Of a stretch of DNA of 64,000 bases, positions 34,121 through 45,235 are shown piece after piece. Position 1 is the stretch's first letter, and every line of letters starts with the position of its first letter. The notes under the pieces are model-generated. The model was not told the origin of the DNA. It ran no database searches and was given only the letters and a program-made list of their open reading frames with translations. The translations under genes were made by a program, and so were the position numbers. The DNA comes from Aedes albopictus (taxonomy: Eukaryota; Arthropoda; Insecta; Diptera; Culicidae), in the NCBI RefSeq assembly GCF_035046485.1, contig NC_085138.1, positions 43,745,464 through 43,809,463 on the forward strand, read 5' to 3'.

Positions 34121-34345
34121 ATCTAATCTAATCTTATCTCGTTTCTTCACCCTACTCTCTACCCAAACCCTGTACTCTCTTCCTTCCCTGCCCAGTATCC
34201 TAACCCTTTATCCTAACCCTCTATCCTAACCCTCTACCCAACCCATTACCCTACTCTCTACACTATCCTCATCCCATCGTCTATTCTAACCATTCACCCG
34301 ACCCTCTACTCTACCCACTATCCTACCATCTATCCTTCTACTCAT
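34121..34345. repeat. Pyrimidine-rich minisatellite (CCCTCTATCCTAA type)
   Basis: Irregular units of 11-14 bp of the type CCCTCTATCCTAAC or CCCTACTCTC, with a strong strand asymmetry (almost no G on the plus strand). Confidence 0.85.
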
Positions 34346-34600
34346 CGGGCCCTATCAACAGATATCCATATTGCATGGTATCATAGCTCAAACTGCCATT
34401 CCGTGACTGCCATCTTGAATTATGATCCGCCATGTTGGATTTAAAAACGGCGTCCATAATCGATGTTTGACTTCCTCTCATCGAGTCTAATAGCATACAT
34501 TCTGGAGTTTCGGCCGCCATCTTAGAACCCAAGCCGCCATCTTGGCTTCCAATACCCATGTCCCATATAACCATCTCCACAACCTAAGGAATGTTGTTGC
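34346..34600. repeat. Fragment of the GCCATCTTGAAT satellite
   Basis: About 1.5 diverged units with GCCATCTTGAATTATGATCCGCCAT, CCATATTGCATGGTAT and GCCGCCATCTTAGAA. Same family as the array at 51470-53165. Confidence 0.75.
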
Positions 34601-35689
34601 CTAATTCTGGAGATATTCACGTCAAAAGCACTGTCCTATAAATAGGACACTGGTCGGATGCGAGTTCATCAATTCCATAGAAAATCGATGCAGTGTTTCT
34701 AGTAATACCGTAATGCATGGTAAATTTGTAGTTTATTTAAAAAAATAAAATAAATAGACTCATTTTCAATATTCTTCAAAATTCAAAATTTTCAAACAAA
34801 TCATAACTTTTGAACTAGCCGGCCGAGTTTACATTTCATCATAGGGAAACTTACGTATTTTCGGCAGTTTTGTTCTCTTCGTCATGGTTTTTTTTAAACC
34901 TGTTGAACTCAGAACTCAAATCCTTCCCAACCAAGCTGAGTTACATGCCCAAATTTCAGGCAATTTGGCCCACAAAAACACCCCATGACGGAGAAAACAA
35001 ACATGCCGATTATACCCTCCGTCACACTAGTTAAAATTTATGGAAAAGAATCAACGAAAGTACAAAATTTTATTATTTTCTATTTCCTAATCCTGATCCT
35101 GATCCTGGTTTCGGGCAAGGGAGGGCGCACATTTTTTAATTTTTCATCGGTAAATTCAGAAAAAGAAACATACCAAACTTTCACGCTAAGGGTACTGCCT
35201 GAATGGAATACGCCAAATCACGAGTATGTTGTCGAAAGGCTCATACGCCATTAGCATAGATTGGGTCCTCTCACATTGATCGATTCCAAGAAATGAGAAA
35301 ATGGTCTCTTTGGCTAAGGTGGATGCTACTGAAGACGATACATAAGAGCATCAAATAAGTTTTGGACGTTTTTTTTCGCATTGGCCTGTCAGAAGATCTT
35401 GATCAGCTGGCAATACAAATGAAGAGATGGGTAGATCGTTCTCTCTGTCATCCTACAGGTGTTGAAGAGGCCATGGTTCAAAGGGTTGGATGTTGGCTCA
35501 GATTTTATCCATGTAATGTGTTGGCTGATGTCCAACCACTATTCACCCAATTGTACTTCCAAAAATACATGCCAGTAATTTCGGAAAAAATGTTTTCGAT
35601 GGAATTTTGTGTGAAAAAAGGCGGTATCGATAGTAATCGGATAAAGAGGTACGTATTAGTATACGCTGGATAAAACCTGTGATCTTAAG
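34601..35689. other. Unassigned sequence
   Basis: No recognised feature. A plus-strand frame of 103 codons (35362-35673) has no motif I recognise; it lies just before degenerate repeats and I do not call it. An imperfect palindrome TGTCCTATAAATAGGACA is at about 34633-34650. Confidence 0.4.
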
Positions 35690-36905
35690 AACTCTTACAG
35701 GAATCAGGATTTTCGCCAGACAATGCAATGCGTTGGTTAATAAACTGTTTGGAAATCTAGTCAGAATTCCACTGAAGATTTCTCCTGAAGTTCGACGCAC
35801 CGTTCGCAGGTCCTTCTTGGTTTTCTAGCGCGATTGCTTCTTTGAATTCTTTCGCAGTCATTCACAGAAATGCTCTGCGATATCTCCCGGATTTTCCTTA
35901 AATATATACAGGGAATTTCTACTTGTGGATTGCTGGAGTTTCTTTCTGAATTTCTCCAGAAGTTTCTCCCTGGGTTCTATGCATGGATTGCCCACGGCTT
36001 ACTTTCAGAGCCGGGATTCCTGATAGGTGTTCCATAGATTTCTACCACAGTTCATCACAGAATTTCTGCAGTGGTTTCTGCACGAGGTTTCTTTAGAAGT
36101 ACTTATTGGTATTTTCCCAGAGGGTTTTTTCCCTCTCGAAAATCCTCCCAAAAAAATCATAATTTTTTTTAGAGCCGTCTCTTAATGGTTTTCCGGCAAA
36201 ACTTTTTTTCTCGGGGTTTTTTTACGAAACTTCTGCAGAAATTGTTCAAGGGATTTCTTAAAAAATAATAATCGTGATATTTCTCCAAATTTTTCCAGGA
36301 TTTTTCTTATACGTTTTCAATTTTCATAGTTTTTCCCAAAGTTTTGCAAACATATCTTCTTCAGTTTACTATTAAAACGGTTATACCAGATGTACCAGTT
36401 TTTTTTTCGCGATTTTTTTTCCAAAGTTGTCCATGGGATTCTAGTTCTTCCCAGAGTTCCTTGTGAGATTCTATCAGGATTCCTTTAAGTGGGAATTTCT
36501 CACGAGGAGTTTCGTAGGTTATCTCAGGAGGTATTCCAAGAAATCTTGCAAGAACTCCGACGGTAGACTATTAGAAAAATTCCAAAAGTAAAACCAAGAG
36601 AAGTGCTGAGACTATTAACGGAAAAATCTGTAAGAGATCTCTGGAAGAAATAAATCGTGGAAAGAACTCAATGAGAAATATCAGCAACTCTAGAAGAAAT
36701 AAAAAAATCTCCAGAAGAAATTCCGGATGAACCCAGGAAAACTCTGAGAGACACCCCGAAAGCAACACCTGAGTTTGCGAAACTCCCTGAAAAAAATCAC
36801 GAGGGACTCTTGAGTGAAACACCAGGAAAACTTCCTTAAGAGATCCCGAAGAGTTCAGCTATTCCGAAAGAGATCCTGGTTAAATTCATAAAACATTTTC
36901 TGGAT
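35690..36905. repeat. Degenerate array (GAATTTCTxCAGAAG type)
   Basis: Further degenerate units of the same class, changing orientation within the block (TTTCTCCAGAAGTTTC before about 36500, GAAGAAATTCC after about 36590). Confidence 0.65.
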
Positions 36906-37790
36906 GAATTTCATATAACCGGTATACTTGTTGGAGCCCTTAATTTTTTTTTCAGTCATTTTTGATTGTGTTACACAGATTAACGCAGGAAATGTGGGCT
37001 AAACTTCTCTAAACTGAACTTGGGGAACATTTCTAAAATTATTATTGTTCCTACATTCAACCAAACTTGAGCTAAAGAAAAAAGAAATAAATAAAAAAAA
37101 AATAAAAAATCTCAAAAAATGTTCGCTTTTGCTTGTTTTGAAAATCACTCAAAAATTCTAGAAACTACTTGGGAATCCTGTTTCTATATATTTCTGAAAA
37201 AAACCCCTTTTCTTGGAATCGCCGAAAAAAAATTCTAGTTGTTTCTGGCCAGCCTTGATTTTGTTTTTTTTTTTTTGGAGTTCAGCTATTTCGAAAGAAA
37301 TTAAGACCAAAATCGTTTTCTGGATCAGTTTACAGTCAGGTCTTTTTTTACGCGGTTTTCATTTACGCGGCCGCGTAAATGAAAACTCCATACAAAAAAA
37401 ATTTCATCGTCTTATTTTTGCATGATTCGTCCAGAAATGATGAGACTTTTTTTACGCGGTTTGTCGAATTTTGAACTGAGTTTGTTTTTACGCGGTACGT
37501 ATCCCCCGCGTAAAAAAAACCTAACTGTAATATAATTTGTATATTTGTTGAGGCCCTTGCATTTTTTCTGTCTATTTATTACACAAATTATCTCATAAAT
37601 TGTGGATAAGTTTTTAAATTAACTGCTAGAGAAATTCCCATTAAGTTTTCAAAAATTCATTTTTTTTAAACAAGTAAGAAAATACACGCAGAAATACTCT
37701 GAACTAAGTTTGGAGAATATTTCGAAAATTAATATTTTCACTCTTTCAACCATTCTTAAATTGCAGCGACGTAAAAAAAATCTCGAATAA
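36906..37790. repeat. Diverged direct duplication carrying a MITE
   Basis: The sequence around TTCAGCTATTCCGAAAG...TTTCTGGATGAATTT...GGTATACTTGTTGGAGCCCTT (36856-36945) recurs at about 37283-37560 in diverged form. The second copy is interrupted by the MITE at 37333-37527, so the first copy serves as an approximate empty site. Confidence 0.65.
37333..37527. mobile_element. pogo/mariner-like MITE, 195 bp
   Basis: The ends are inverted (CAGTCAGGTC...TTTTTACGCGG, and the complement of TTTTTTTACGCGGGGG at the right), with TA duplicated outside (37331-37332 and 37528-37529). A 32-bp perfect palindrome (GTTTTCATTTACGCGG and its complement) lies at 37355-37386. ACGCGG recurs four times. The paralogous stretch at 36906-36945 lacks it. 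Confidence 0.85.
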
Positions 37791-37843
37791 CACATGGTCC
37801 CATACATTTTCCTATGCTTTTTTTATTTATTGGGCATTTTTTT

Positions 37844-38996
37844 TATTATCGTTCAAATCGGGCCGAAGGGTCAACTCAAGAATTCAAGAACGAAGCATCG
37901 TAGGAATAATTATTATTATTATCACTTTATTATAGAGATTTTCAGCCCTAGGCTGGTTCATCTCTTTTTCGTAGAAACAGTTTATTTTAGAAAATGAAAA
38001 TTTTCTCAGAAATAAAAAAAAATATGAACTGGAAAAAGATTCCCACAAAATTTTCCACAGTTGAGAAAAATCGTAAAGAAAAGCCGGGAAAGCTATGTCC
38101 GAACTCGTGGAAAATTTTCGAAAGAATATTTTTGAGAAGGTTATTTTATAAGCTTTAATCGCTGAAATTTTTGGAATGCACTTTTTTTTCGTTTTTGAGT
38201 TATGACCAATTTTGTTGAAAAATGTTCAAATGTGCCATAAAAGCCTTTTATTTGTAAAATCATAACTCAAGAACGAAGCATCGTAGAACCAAAGTTTTTT
38301 GATGAAAATGAAAGCTAATTTTCTCAGGAATCCAAAAAAATATGAAGTGGAAAAAGTTTTCTACAAAATTTTCCACCGTTGAAAAAATTCATTAAGAAAA
38401 GCCGGAAAAACTATGTCCGAGCTCGTGGAAAATTTTCAAACAAATATTTTGGGAATATAATTTTATAAGCTTTGATCGTTGAAACTTTTGGAATGTACTT
38501 TTTTCTCGTTACTGAGTTATGGTTATTTATGTGAAAATGACCATGTGAACCTATATTATATGGTCATTTTTCACAAAATTTGCCATAACTCAGGTACAAA
38601 AATTAAGTGCATTTCAAAACTTTCAGCGATCAAAGCTTATGAAATTACCATCTTAAAAATATTTTTTTAGAAAAATTTCACGATTTCGGGCATAGTTTTT
38701 CCGGCTTTTCTTTACGAATTTTCTCAACTGTGGAAAATTTTGTGGGAAACTTTTTCCAGTTCAAATTTGCTTTCATTTTCTAAAAAAACTTTGTTTCTAC
38801 GATGCTTCATTCTTGAGTTATGATTTTTCATTGTGTGTCAGGGGAAAACAAAAAATTTCCACCTGAGTTTTCCGGGAAAATAGGCGACCCTGAATTTTCC
38901 TCATTTTTTTTTTGTTCATATATCCATGAGCCCCGCCTGTGGAAAAAGTTTCATGAAAATCTGAGACCCTTCGGCACAAACCCGTACGGTAATAAA
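37844..38996. mobile_element. Large foldback element with 318-bp internal units, copy 2
   Basis: Same family as 27471-29167. The right outer end is complete (complement of CCGTACGGGTTTGTGCCGAAGGG). The left outer end is shortened by an internal loss just after CGAAGGGTC. Two units lie left of the centre (CGAAGCATCGTAG near 37890 and 38275) and one on the right (near 38800), so this copy has lost a unit from one arm. A 65-bp SINE tail is inserted at 37904. Confidence 0.8.
37904..37968 (-). mobile_element. 5'-truncated Feilai-type SINE tail with 6-bp target duplication
   Basis: On the minus strand the insert contains GAGATGAACCAGCCTAGGGC and then TGAAAATCTC, followed by an AT-rich ATAAT tail, closely matching the 3' end of the SINE at 40276-40452. 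TCGTAG is directly repeated on both sides (37898-37903 and 37969-37974). Paralogous foldback units read CATCGTAGAAACA with no insertion. Confidence 0.85.
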
Positions 38997-40264
38997 AAAA
39001 AATCACTATTTTTAGATATAAATGTTAGAAAAAAAAACTATGGGTAGTTTTTCATTGAAACCTGTACGTAGAATGTATCCTAATATTAAAAACCTCAAAA
39101 ATGGTTTACTTTGTTTGGTTTCAATATCGATGAACAATGAAAAATCGGTAAAAATAGTTAGAAGCATTTGACCATTCTGGGCTATTTGTCAAATTTGGAG
39201 GCCATTGTTTCTTTTGTATTGAAACGCAATATTTAACATATTTAAATTTTTTGCTCATTATATTATATTATACTCTATTATAATAGAACAGTTTAGAGGA
39301 GTTGAATACACACTTAAATAATTTTCCTTAAAATTGAAATTAAAAATAAAATTTTCCATGAAAAATAAAAAAAAAATCAAATATTTCAACAAGAATCACG
39401 AAATTTCAAAATGTTTTCATCTTAAAAAATCGGTAAGCCAAATAGGCTTCCAAGAAAAATATAAAAGTGTCGGAATGTTCAAAAATAAAAATTAGAAAAA
39501 TCAAAAACCAAAATGCACAGAATCGAGAATTAAAACGAACTACTTTCCAAAACATGTTTAAATCGATTTTAAATGACGAAAAGTGACATTTGGATCAAAA
39601 TCAAAAATGCTAGTATTTGAGGGTTAAAGAAAATGCTGGAAAATGCAATGCATCCCCATTCCTTCGAACCAAAAATTAAGAACCCCTGCCGGTAGACCGT
39701 AGGTACCCGCCCGCCCTGGCCTACTGCGCTACAGAGCCGGAGTGCTATGACGACAACTGCTGCCTTGGCTGCTGCTTTGGTGGCCGGTGGCCGGTATCCG
39801 TCTACCGATTGGCCACCACCACCAACATCGAAGAAAAAGTTGGGCGTGCAACGACAACAGCAACAGGCACCAGCAGCGCAGTAGCAACATGTTATGAAAT
39901 GTAATCGACAGTGACATCCGGTAACTTTATGCAACCGGACCGGTGCGGTGTGGTAGAGTACATGCAAGGAACGTTACTACCTATCTATATCTACTGGACC
40001 CACCGGCGGCGGCTATCTGGCTGTCAACACCGAACCGACATGTGTTGTGACGAGATGGTTTCCTTTTCCTTCGAGACAGAAAAATTGCTTTAGTGTAATG
40101 TTCTAGAGAAAGTTTCCATTGCTGGATGACCTTCAGTCATGCCGGCTACTATCAGATTCAATGATGTGTTATGATTCATACTACACTTTCAGAATGCACT
40201 AGTTCATCATGTTAAGATAGATAGATACAAATCTACAGAAAAAGAACGGGACGCAGAAACAATT
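38997..40264. other. AT-rich sequence and a small G+C-rich patch
   Basis: 38997-39640 is AT-rich with no feature. 39640-40060 is G+C-richer, with GCTGCTGCTTTGGTGGCCGGTGGCC-like runs and frames on both strands (largest about 130 codons, minus, 39569-39967) that carry no recognised motif. No gene is supported. Confidence 0.4.
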
Positions 40265-40275
40265 AGAACTGCGAT

Positions 40276-40452
40276 GAGGAGCGGACCTGGTGTGATAGTT
40301 AGAACACTTGACTATCACGTCGAGGACCTGGGATCGAATCCCACTCCTGACAAACTCGCTAAATGTGAGTTCTTCCTTCGTAAGGGAAGTAAAGCGTGGG
40401 TTCCGAGATGAACTAGCCTAGGGCTAAAAATCTCGTTAATACAGATAAAAAA
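40276..40452 (+). mobile_element. tRNA-derived SINE, Feilai type
   Basis: The tRNA-like head has an A-box region (CTGGTGTGATAGTTAGAACA, near 40287) and a B box (GGGATCGAATCCC, near 40331). Next comes a tRNA-unrelated body with GTAAGGGAAGTAAAGCGTGGG. The 3' end is GAACTAGCCTAGGGC, AAAAATCTCGTTAATACAG and an A-rich tail. An 11-bp target duplication AGAACTGCGAT lies at 40265-40275 and 40453-40463. SINEs of this form are transcribed by RNA polymerase III and mobilised by LINE machinery. Assignment to Feilai of Aedes aegypti is from memory of its ends; the SINE identity itself is secure. Confidence 0.9.
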
Positions 40453-40463
40453 AGAACTGCGAT

Positions 40464-40789
40464 AACATGAAATACCTATGTATTAACTCTACAGACGATT
40501 AATGATAATGCTTCTGTAATATAACAGTCATTCAACAAACATATTGTGTTGTAAAAAATACCTTCTTAATAAGTAGATCACGGTGGTAACCTTGACTCGA
40601 TATGATTTATCTATAGGGGCATCGTTTCCATATAACTAATGTGCACATGGGGAAGTAACCTGATCTCCAGTTAACCAAACTCAACAAACATCAAAATAGA
40701 AATCAACAAACCGTGCTCGCAAGCCATTCGACTTGCACCAGGCGCAGGCAAGCCATAGCATGATTTCGTTTGCCCTAAAGATTTGCTCT
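40464..40789. other. Unassigned sequence
   Basis: No gene or repeat recognised. Confidence 0.35.
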
Positions 40790-41700
40790 AGGTTCGAGCC
40801 TCAACCGGAATCGGAACGAATGCATTGCATATGTTTGAACAACGACACGATTTGCGGGGGAGCGAAGCACCCTCCAACCAATCCAGCAAACGCGCGTGGC
40901 TCGTCATGACCCTCGTCGTCTATTTTTTTTTCTCCTGTGCTTTCCTGTGGGGGTCGGACCCTAAGACGTCGTCGTCCGTCGTCGGTAAGCAGTGAAGGTA
41001 GGCAGGTACCCAGCACAGAAATTAGAGCAAAATGAATATGTTTCGCTTGCTAATGAAACATGAAACATTCCCGTTTCTCTTTTTTGTTCTCCTGCCGTGC
41101 GCCGGGTCGGGCCGCGTTCCGTGACTTGGCCGTTCCTTCCCCCTAGTCAGTGTGGATGGATCTCTCTCCGAAGCTCCGAACCTCATGTGGGGATCGGAAT
41201 TCAATGGATGGCTGGCTGGCCGGAGGAGTCTCTATAAGCTGCTACGTGACTCGACAACTATTCAAAGCGGTTGGTCGGTCGTCCAAGCTGTTGTGTAGTT
41301 GGAGCACATGCCCAGAGTCCGGAGCCCGGAGCCAGCCACTCATTGATGAAGTGTACTAAACAACAATTGTCCAAACATTGTTGGCACAGTTTCGGTTGTT
41401 TCGGGGTTTTTCCCGCCATTCCGTCCATGCGCCAATCGCGGTGAAGCTCTCTGAGACGATGGTCGGAATTCCGGTGAAAAGGCATGGCTACCTACCTACT
41501 GTCGGACGACGGTGTTCTAAGGTGCGGACCCGCTAACTGTTGTTCTTCTGTTGGACTGATCGACAAATGGGCGTTGAGGAAGGGGAATCGCCTGCGAGAC
41601 ATCGTCTGATAGGAAAAAATCGCTGAGTTCTAGTTAGCTGCGGGGGTGCGCCTCTTGGCATGAACAAGAAGCTTTCCTGCCTGTAGGCATGATTGGCCAG
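40790..41700. other. Unique CpG-rich island
   Basis: Repeat-free sequence with CGTCGTC/GACGACG runs (about 40910 and 40970) and a G+C content above the flanks. Overlapping frames of 60-75 codons on both strands are not convincing. Candidate regulatory island. Confidence 0.4.
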
Positions 41701-42206
41701 TTAGTAATTATAACTGGATTATGGTGGTGATCCTCAGACTGATTCTGGTGCATTGCTACGATCGTTTGGAAACTGGTTTCTCGTTGGAGTGTATGGGTTC
41801 GAGATCATCACTGTTTCACTGTTGTCCATTGGCGATGCAAGGAAAAATTTCTGATGAATGCCTAGGGAGACTGAAGTTGGCAGCACCCTCTCAGATTACA
41901 ATGGAACTTTTTGGGTGCGCAGGTAGACTTTGACTAGATGCAGGAGTCGTTTAATCATTATTACACATCTTCGCAGAGAATATGAAAAAGATCACGGCCA
42001 AAATGAAATGTTTCACGGAGCGTATCAAGTGACCCAAGGCAGCACTAACTGAGTGGAAACAGGTGATGGAAAACGGCAAAGAAACGAACAATCTGACCGA
42101 AAAATACAGCAAGCTGTATGCGGGTCGAGCAACTCCTATCTCGACCTCCTCGTGGTACCGACTGGAAACTACGAGAAACCGTAGGGAAGATCGGGTAACC
42201 GATTGT
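41701..42206. other. Unassigned sequence
   Basis: Possible decayed retrotransposon traces: GAAGATCGGGTAACC at 42186 also occurs at 8367, just upstream of the retrotransposon remnant. No frame survives. Confidence 0.35.
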
Positions 42207-42414
42207 GCGATATTTGCCAGAAAACCGTTCGCCAGAAAATCATTCGCCAGAATGACAAACGCCAGAAAACCATTTGCCAGAATGTACCATTTGCCAGAAT
42301 ACTATTTGCCCGAAAGTATCATTTGCCAGAATGTACCAATCCCCAGAATTTAATGTTAAATATTAAATTCTGGGGATTGGTACATTCTGGCAAATGGTAC
42401 TTTCGAGCAAATAG
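42207..42414. repeat. CATTTGCCAGAATG minisatellite ending in a palindrome
   Basis: About nine units of 14-19 bp (forms of CATTTGCCAGAATGTAC) run from 42207 to 42340. The sequence then folds back on itself: CTATTTGCCCGAAAG at 42302 is matched by its complement ending at 42414, around a centre near 42358 (TTAATGTTAAATATTAA). The translated frame (ARKPFARK) is a by-product. Confidence 0.85.
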
Positions 42415-42883
42415 AAATTTTCTTCATTTCTTAAGAATTAATTTCAGTCAATTAACATAAAAAATGTCGTCAGTTTCAATCTTTTACAATAATTCGATAT
42501 GTTCACTGCTAGGATGATCTCTTGGTTTGTTTCGATAAAGGACGACTAGGGCTAGAATAACTAAAACAACTGGATATGATTCACCGGTATTTATTGAGCA
42601 AAGAGAAAATCGATGAAGAGAAATCGATCATTACAGCCTGTACTAAGCGCGAGACTTCGATGTTAATAGGCTATAAGTACATAGGTCCATAAACATCTGG
42701 TATGGTGGAAATACTGCTGACCGAAGTACATTAGGCCGATTGGTCAATGGATAGAATGGTGATCACAAATCGCAATTCTGAGATTATGGAACAGAAATCG
42801 GAACCGTTTCTTAAATTTGTTCGGTTTTCCAATAATTAGCTGATACTTCTACAATATTAATATTTCCGTATTGTTTTACCGCA
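42415..42883. other. Unassigned AT-rich sequence
   Basis: No gene, tandem unit or transposon end recognised. Confidence 0.35.
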
Positions 42884-43385
42884 ATCAACAATTAATGTCA
42901 AAATCTAGTCTCACTAACTAAGAAGAACAACCTATGTTTAAAAGAAGGCAAAATACACTAGTTGAACATCAACGGTTTCGATGCAAAAAACTATTTTTCT
43001 ACAACTAAACTATTCTCTCCCCAAGTAACCATGGTGCTGAAGCCTTTTTGCATGCAGATATACGATGTATTTAGAGCAATCATTACTTTACATGCAACTT
43101 TAAGGTTGATTTAAAGTGGAAATGGTCAATTATAAAATCAAATTAAGATTATACTGGTATAATCTAAATTCAGTCGCATAATTGCCATTTCCACTTTAAA
43201 TCAACCTTAATTGTTCATGTAAAGTAATGAATGTTCTAAATACACCGTATATCTGCATGCAATAAGGCTTCAGCACGGTGGTTACTTGGCTAGTTCAAAT
43301 CGTGAATTTTTCCTTCTTCTAAACACAGGCTGTTCTTTCTAGTATCATTGTAAGACTAGTTTTTGGCATAAATTGTTGATTAAGG
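42884..43385. repeat. Nested inverted repeat with an inner MITE
   Basis: Outer arms: GCAATCAACAATTA...TAGTCT...AAGAACAxCCTxTGTTTA at 42890-42945 pairs with the complement at 43315-43385. Inside, 43020-43290 is a MITE-like unit with ends CCCAAGTAACCATGGTGCTG and the complement of CACGGTGGTTACTTGG, arms of about 120 bp, and the motif TCTGCATGCA near both ends. Confidence 0.75.
43020..43290. mobile_element. MITE with CCCAAGTAACC ends, about 270 bp
   Basis: Inverted arms of about 120 bp include GCATGCAGATATAC, TTACTTTACATG and GATTTAAAGTGGAAATGG. The CCCA(A/G)G(T/C)AAC terminus resembles the MITE at 57168-57334. The target duplication is not clear. Confidence 0.7.
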
Positions 43386-43737
43386 CGAAACTGGAAGCAT
43401 TTCCTCATTATTTTGATTTTAGATTTTTTTTATTAAATAACGAAGCATTTTTTTCAAAATCGATTTTCGTACACATGCAGAGTATGGATCAAGCTATCTT
43501 CTGAATTTTTTGTGGTGGAAAATGTTTTCCACTTTTGCAGAAACCATTTTTTTGTGAAATTTAGTTCATAAATGGTTTCTGCAAAAACGAAAAACATTTT
43601 CTACCACAAAAAAAAAAAATCAGAAGATACCTTGATCCATACTCTGCATGTGTACGAAAACCGATTTTGAAAATATTGCTTCGTTATTTAATAAAAAATT
43701 AAAAACCAAAAAGTGAGGAAATGCTTCCAGTTTCGCC
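43384..43737. mobile_element. MITE with TTAA target duplication, 354 bp
   Basis: Inverted ends GGCGAAACTGGAAGCATTTCC continue into arms of about 165 bp with several mismatches (CGTACACATGCAGAGTATGG, TTTTCCAC, GGTTTCTGCA). TTAA flanks both sides (43380-43383 and 43738-43741), the target duplication of piggyBac-type elements. No coding capacity. Confidence 0.85.
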
Positions 43738-43741
43738 TTAA

Positions 43742-44539
43742 GTTACAGCCATAAAGCAATATTGGTATTGCGGAACTAATAGTTTAATTATTGAAAAAAA
43801 TTTACAGATCTTAAACCCGTTTATTGTTCCTATATTTAAAAGAAGGAAAGATTCATGGTTAAAATACAGTAGCTCCCACTTTTTGACCAAATGACATTCG
43901 ACCCAACGGCCTTCAGTGGAATGCCCTAACACAATTGATATTAAGATTTTACAACAGTAGCCGGAGCGCCATTAGCCATAATACCAAAGCCCAAATATGT
44001 TAAGCTTAGTTATGGCTGGCGCAAATAAACTAAGAAGTTTATCTAGAAAGAACAGCAGATGATTAAAAGAAGGAAAAAACTCTGCTGGAATTATTAGAAT
44101 TAATTTCCTCAAGAACAAGCTTTTTATAACATTTAATCAAGTGATATTCGGCCTAATGGTAATGGCTTTCGGGCAGTGGCAGTCAGGCTAATGGTATAGG
44201 TAAAATCATCACTTGAGTTATTATTTCTGTGTATTTTACTCGTTGCTTCCAAAAGGTTTTTGTTTATGGTTTTCGATTGACTTAAGTGTTTGATCAACAA
44301 TTCCGAGTAAGTTTGCTGTTTGGCACACAAATTATTATAAAGAGATCATGTTATTGTTATTGTCATAAAAATAAGCTTAAAAAATTACTTTCAATTGGAA
44401 GCAGGGAATCTTTGAAAAATATAAGTAAAGCCAAAAATTCCATATCAGTAAAAGCTGGGAAGAACATCCTAGGTGTTGAAGAAAGGAAAATCTTTGATGA
44501 GTATTGATCAAATTCCGTCAAAATAATATTTGATCAATT
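43742..44539. other. Unassigned sequence
   Basis: AAGAAGGAAA motifs similar to those in the preceding inverted repeats recur (43850 and 44067). No gene or complete element recognised. Confidence 0.35.
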
Positions 44540-45061
44540 GAATCCACATCATGAACTTATCCACAACACGTGCGTGCTCTTGCTCGTTTGCCTTGGATCG
44601 AGTGTGGCTCACTCTTTCGCGCGCATCGCTCTCGCGCGCTCTCCCGTGTTTTCACCCAGCAGTCACCGAATCATCACCATGGTGTCACCGGAGTGAGAAC
44701 TCTCCGGTGTTTCACCGCAGCGCGCACTCTGGCGCAAAAACCTCACTGGAGCGCGCGCCCGGGTGATTTTTTACACTTTCACCGGAGAGAATTTTAAATC
44801 GCTCTCACCGCACTGTTGTGGGAGCTAAGAGATTTTATTCTACCCACCAAGCTTGCGCGCATCCGAATCGCAGAGGTGGATCCACATATAAGAGACGGGC
44901 TCCTGTTGAGATACACAGCGTGAGTGGTGTATTTTCTATTTCTCTTACCTACACTGAGGATATGGACATCTCTGCTGGGGCTTTGTTTCTGTGCCCCTCG
45001 AGCGTTTCGTAACCGTCTGGCTGGGAGCCTGGTTGCTCGTACTGCACCCTTAAATGAAACA
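44540..45061. other. G+C-rich, TATA-containing segment of probable transposon origin
   Basis: GCGCGC-rich sequence with CACCGGAG...CTCCGGTG inverted motifs at about 44687-44710. A TATA-like ATATAAGAGACGG at 44895 is followed about 30 bases later by a possible initiator. A plus-strand frame at 44924-45130 ends in the same residues (KTKEFSRRFV) as the minus-strand ORF1 remnant next door, because the end lies in the shared inverted repeat. It could be a transposon promoter region or LTR; not assigned. Confidence 0.4.
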
Positions 45062-45235
45062 ACACAGCGCACGAGTAACTTTCACGCAGCGAGCAAAAAG
45101 ACAAAAGAATTTTCACGCAGATTTGTGTAACACCGGATCAGCACATTTTTTGTGTTGATCCGGTGTTACACAAATCTGCGTGAAAATTCTTTTGTCTTTT
45201 CGGTCGTTGCGTGAAAGTTACTCGTTGCGCTGTGT
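45062..45235. repeat. Inverted repeat with 83-bp arms
   Basis: ACACAGCGCACGAGTAAC at 45062 pairs with its complement ending at 45235. The arms contain TTTCACGC, AGACAAAAGAATTTTCACGC and CACCGGATCA(A/G)CAC and meet at about 45148 with a short T-rich spacer. Two head-to-head copies of the same element end would give this structure. Confidence 0.9.

Noticed and set aside
35362..35673. 103-codon plus-strand frame
   Set aside because: Normal-looking composition but no motif recognised, no flanking exon signals, and it abuts degenerate repeats.
39569..39967. 132-codon minus-strand Cys-rich frame
   Set aside because: The cysteines come from GCTGCTGC-type runs read in one phase, and no domain pattern of cysteine spacing is seen.
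40283..40345. tRNA gene on the plus strand
   Set aside because: A and B boxes are present, but the acceptor arms do not pair. A SINE body, tail and target duplication follow.
44816..45061. Host gene promoter with TATA box at 44895
   Set aside because: The segment runs into an inverted repeat shared with a transposon ORF remnant, so a transposon origin is more likely. No downstream host coding sequence is seen.
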